Shown in pieces: positions 5,837 through 7,645 of a stretch of 7,645 nucleotides of DNA. The position numbers were made by a program, and so were the translations under genes. Origin of the DNA: Chlamydiota bacterium (GTDB taxonomy: Bacteria; Chlamydiota; Chlamydiia; Chlamydiales; Rhabdochlamydiaceae); assembly GCA_023265495.1 (NCBI GenBank), contig JAHFTP010000083.1:1-7645 (forward strand). The letters are read 5' to 3'. Every line of letters begins with the position of its first letter. Within the stretch, counting starts at the first letter, position 1. The notes under the pieces are model-generated. The model saw nothing but the letters and a program-made list of their open reading frames with translations. It had not been told where the DNA came from and made no database searches.

Positions 5837-6634
5837 TTATAGGAAAATCATGCTAAGGCCAATGGCAATCATGGCAAATGCAAAGATCCTTCTTAGCATC
5901 GTCGTAGAAAGTTCATGGGCGAGTTTAGCTCCTGTTATCGCAGAGAAATAAGAAACTACTCCGATGATTAAAAAAGCAGGAAGATAGATGAACCCAACGG
6001 TCATGGGCATCTCAATTTCTTTCCATCCGAGCATCAGATAAAAGATCGTTCCGATTAAACAGATGACGAAGGAAACGAGAGCAGAGGTCCCTATAGCTTT
6101 TTTATGCTGCATGCCGCAGGCGGAGAGGAAGGGGACGGTGAATACACCACCACCAATGCCTAGAATGTTCGATACCATGCCAATGGCTGTGCTCGCCAAG
6201 GTAAAAAGTGAAAATCGAGGGAAGCGATGCTCGAGTCCATCTTCATAGAGAGGTTTTAAAAAATGGATACCAACGGCGCAAGCGAAAAGACCAAAAATAA
6301 TCTGCAAGATGATACTAGAGAGTAGGTGAGCCGTCTCACTTCCTAAAAATGCGCCAAGCAAAGCCCCTGGAATCATCTTCATGACAACCGTTCCATGCAC
6401 CGCTTTTTTTGTGTTATGCGCCAAAGAAGCAGAAAAGGTGTTGATTACCATGGAAGCAAGCGATGTTCCAATAGCCAGGTGCATGACATACGTCTGTGGA
6501 AAGCCTAACATGTCAAAAGTAAAAAGAAGTGCCGGTACGGCAATGATGCCTCCTCCTATTCCTAAGAGACCTGAAGCGAGGCCTGAGAGCAATCCAATTA
6601 AAACATAACAAAGTACAGAGAGTCCTATCGTCAT
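5837..6634 (-). CDS. TauE/SafE-family membrane transporter
   Basis: A 265-residue inner-membrane protein with about eight hydrophobic helices, a normal size for the family. The two homologous halves carry matching signatures: LLGIGGGIIAVPAL (23-36) and ILGIGGGVFTVPFL (157-170), each followed by an AIGTS motif (54-58 and 180-184). TauE/SafE proteins export or exchange small anions such as sulfite, sulfoacetate or organosulfonates; the substrate here is unknown. The start ATG 6634 follows AGGA with an 8-nt gap. The gene leads a likely operon with the exported carbonic anhydrase 18 nt downstream, and perhaps also the polyketide synthase group. This pairing raises the idea that the transported anion is linked to CO2/bicarbonate chemistry, although I know of no firm precedent. 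No clear promoter was found in the A/T-tract-rich 88 nt upstream. Confidence 0.9.
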   Translation of the reverse strand: MTIGLSVLCYVLIGLLSGLASGLLGIGGGIIAVPALLFTFDMLGFPQTYVMHLAIGTSLASMVINTFSASLAHNTKKAVHGTVVMKMIPGALLGAFLGSETAHLLSSIILQIIFGLFACAVGIHFLKPLYEDGLEHRFPRFSLFTLASTAIGMVSNILGIGGGVFTVPFLSACGMQHKKAIGTSALVSFVICLIGTIFYLMLGWKEIEMPMTVGFIYLPAFLIIGVVSYFSAITGAKLAHELSTTMLRRIFAFAMIAIGLSMIFL

Positions 6635-6684
6635 AAAAATAATCCTTTTTCCCCTTTATGAAACCAATGACAAAAAAAATCCAT

Positions 6685-6720
6685 AAAAAATTTTTCCTAT
6701 CTCTGCCCTTTGAAAAGAGA
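6685..6720 (-). terminator. Possible weak terminator between the split gene and the transporter
   Basis: On the minus strand TCTCT (6720-6716) pairs with AGAGA (6704-6700) around an 11-nt loop, 2 nt beyond the stop at 6723. After a short gap a run of six T follows (6690-6685). The stem is short and the T-run is displaced, so confidence is low. It would separate the DPSSAN-repeat gene from the transporter operon. Confidence 0.3.
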
Positions 6721-6722
6721 GC

Positions 6723-6935
6723 CTAAAGCAAGTTTAGCAGATCTTGCATCCCGCTGCCTAGCGCTTGTATGTTGGCAGAAGAAGGATCCTTTTGGTAAGC
6801 GGCAAAAAGAGCGCTTACTTTTTGGTATTCGTCAGCAAAAGCCACCTTATTGGGGGCCTGTGCTAACATGGCTGCATAGTATCCCTGTCCGCCGAAGCCT
6901 TGGTTCTGGAAGAGAACTTCAAGCATCTCTTGCAT
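6723..6935 (-). CDS. C-terminal part of a stop-split DPSSAN-repeat protein
   Basis: From ATG 6935 this frame encodes 70 residues (MQEMLEVLFQNQGFGG onward, ending QALGSGMQDLLNLL). The frame is open a further 22 codons upstream (NTVQDLETAIASIKETN, then SLSGY) to position 7001, directly after the in-frame TAA that ends the gene at 7002-7367. Residues 44-66 carry FAAYQKDPSSANIQAL plus a helix, matching a unit in the upstream half (YNQFQQDPSSANAQQL). The simplest reading is that this is the second half of a single protein of about 214 residues. If translated alone, ATG 6935 has only AGGA 3 nt upstream, a poor spacing. There is no signal peptide or known domain. I cannot assign a function; a helical effector- or chaperone-like protein is conceivable but unsupported. 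Confidence 0.5.
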   Translation of the reverse strand: MQEMLEVLFQNQGFGGQGYYAAMLAQAPNKVAFADEYQKVSALFAAYQKDPSSANIQALGSGMQDLLNLL

Positions 6936-7001
6936 ATATCCTGACAGGGAATTGGTTTCTTTAATAGAAGCTATAGCGGTTTCAAGATCTTGTACGGTAT
7001 T

Positions 7002-7367
7002 TTAAAAAGTCTGCCCCGGGTTCGTACCTACTCCTGCCCAGGAGGCCATATCTCCTAAAAACTCAAATAAAGCAGGAGAAGGACTCGATGGGTTGTAATT
7101 TTGCAAGCCGGCGGTCACACATTGAAATAAGGTAGCAAAATTGGGATTGGGAAAGGGGGCCAAATTGATAAAATTTTGACAGAGAAATTGAAGCTCTCCT
7201 TTGTTCGATTCCATAAACTGCAATAACTGCTGGGCGTTTGCAGAGGAGGGGTCTTGCTGAAACTGGTTATAGTAGTTAGCAAACTGCTGCTGCAAATATA
7301 GCAGTTGCTGCGGAGAATATCCTTCAAGCGGAGCAGGGGGGCCATCTGTAGGTCCTATACTTGACAT
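7002..7367 (-). CDS. Gln/Pro-rich hypothetical protein, probably truncated by in-frame TAA
   Basis: A 121-residue protein starting MSSIGPTDGPPAPLEGYSP, followed by a glutamine-rich helix (QQLLYLQQQFANYYNQFQQ, 20-38) and a DPSSANAQQL unit (39-48). Cys63 and Cys83 occur within helix-like segments. The end, AGVGTNPGQTF, is followed by TAA at 7004-7002. The same frame then stays open for 92 codons to 6723, including a second DPSSAN unit, so this is likely the N-terminal half of a broken or readthrough gene. GAGG 5 nt before ATG 7367 is a good ribosome-binding site, and a candidate promoter lies just upstream. There is no signal peptide or transmembrane segment, so the product is cytoplasmic or exported by a signal-independent route. 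The family is not recognised. The nonsense codon could also be a sequencing error. Confidence 0.65.
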   Translation of the reverse strand: MSSIGPTDGPPAPLEGYSPQQLLYLQQQFANYYNQFQQDPSSANAQQLLQFMESNKGELQFLCQNFINLAPFPNPNFATLFQCVTAGLQNYNPSSPSPALFEFLGDMASWAGVGTNPGQTF

Positions 7368-7395
7368 ATATGCCTCATTGCTTAGCAGAGATTGC

Positions 7396-7423
7396 TTTAA
7401 AGTAATGCCTTAGCTCCTATCAA
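7396..7423 (-). promoter_or_regulatory. Candidate sigma70 promoter of the DPSSAN-repeat gene
   Basis: On the minus strand TTGATA (7423-7418) and TTTAAA (7401-7396) are separated by 16 nt. Transcription would start near 7389, leaving a leader of about 21 nt before ATG 7367. The -35 box matches five of six consensus bases and the -10 box four of six. Confidence 0.4.
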
Positions 7424-7645
7424 AACCAAAGTCTGATTAAGAATAAAGAATTTTTGCAAATAAACAGGCTTTGCCAGTTATTTGGATAGAGGACATGGTC
7501 TAGTCTTTTTTTTATGAGCCTGACTATTAGGGAATTACGAGTTTTTCAAAAAATAACTTCCTTACACGTCTTTTTTCTATCCATCTGATTGTCAGCTTAT
7601 TAAAATTATACATAGAATTTATATCAAGTATAACATGTTAACAAT
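7424..7645. other. AT-rich intergenic region with a distal TATAAT box
   Basis: I see no gene in this stretch on either strand. It has many A and T tracts. A perfect TATAAT lies at 7610-7605 on the minus strand with only a poor -35 (TTATAC) 17 nt upstream. The 10-bp palindrome TAACATGTTA (7631-7640) lies just beyond it and overlaps GTTAAC (7637-7642). These may form a second regulated promoter giving a long leader of about 230 nt, but the evidence is weak. Confidence 0.3.

Noticed and set aside
7439..7498. 19-codon minus-strand frame MSSIQITGKACLFAKILYS
   Set aside because: It starts with MSSI like the downstream gene, but it is very short, has no ribosome-binding site and shows no further similarity.

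Overview
This window looks like a chromosomal segment of a Gram-negative bacterium of moderate GC content. Supporting signs are an exported beta-carbonic anhydrase with a signal peptide and a UbiG-type methyltransferase. Small unrecognised helical proteins at both edges, a chromosomal toxin-antitoxin-like pair, gene decay at a homopolymer and an amino acid permease suggest a host-associated lifestyle. An environmental member of the Chlamydiae is my best guess, but it rests on general resemblance and not on a diagnostic gene. Every gene I can support lies on the minus strand, so genes are read from the right edge to the left.

Right edge (7645 to 6723): an AT-rich leader with candidate promoters precedes a glutamine-rich protein of unknown function (7002-7367). 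Its reading frame continues past one in-frame TAA for another 92 sense codons (down to 6723). Both halves carry a DPSSAN repeat unit, so this is probably one gene split by a nonsense codon.

Centre (6634 to 2767): five closely packed genes follow. They encode a TauE/SafE-type membrane exporter, an exported beta-carbonic anhydrase (18-nt gap), a type III polyketide synthase with the complete Cys-His-Asn triad (60-nt gap), a small polytopic His/Glu/Asp-rich membrane protein (10-nt overlap) and a UbiG-like SAM methyltransferase (19-nt overlap). The last three overlap end to start and look like a compact pathway for a methylated, perhaps oxidised, polyketide lipid or quinone-like compound. I do not recognise the membrane protein; its paired DE...H/E...H motifs suggest a metal site.

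Left part (2641 to 1): a monocistronic AAT/APC-family amino acid permease is followed by a two-gene toxin-antitoxin-like locus behind a good promoter (1039-1067). The first gene is HicA-like and is broken by one extra A in an A7 run; removing it restores an 82-residue protein overlapping the second gene. The second gene encodes a HicB-like protein with a basic, ribbon-helix-helix-like C-terminus. At the left edge a partial gene of unknown function runs out of the window.

The observations most worth following are the polyketide synthase/membrane protein/methyltransferase cassette, the frameshifted HicA-like gene, and the stop-interrupted DPSSAN-repeat gene.
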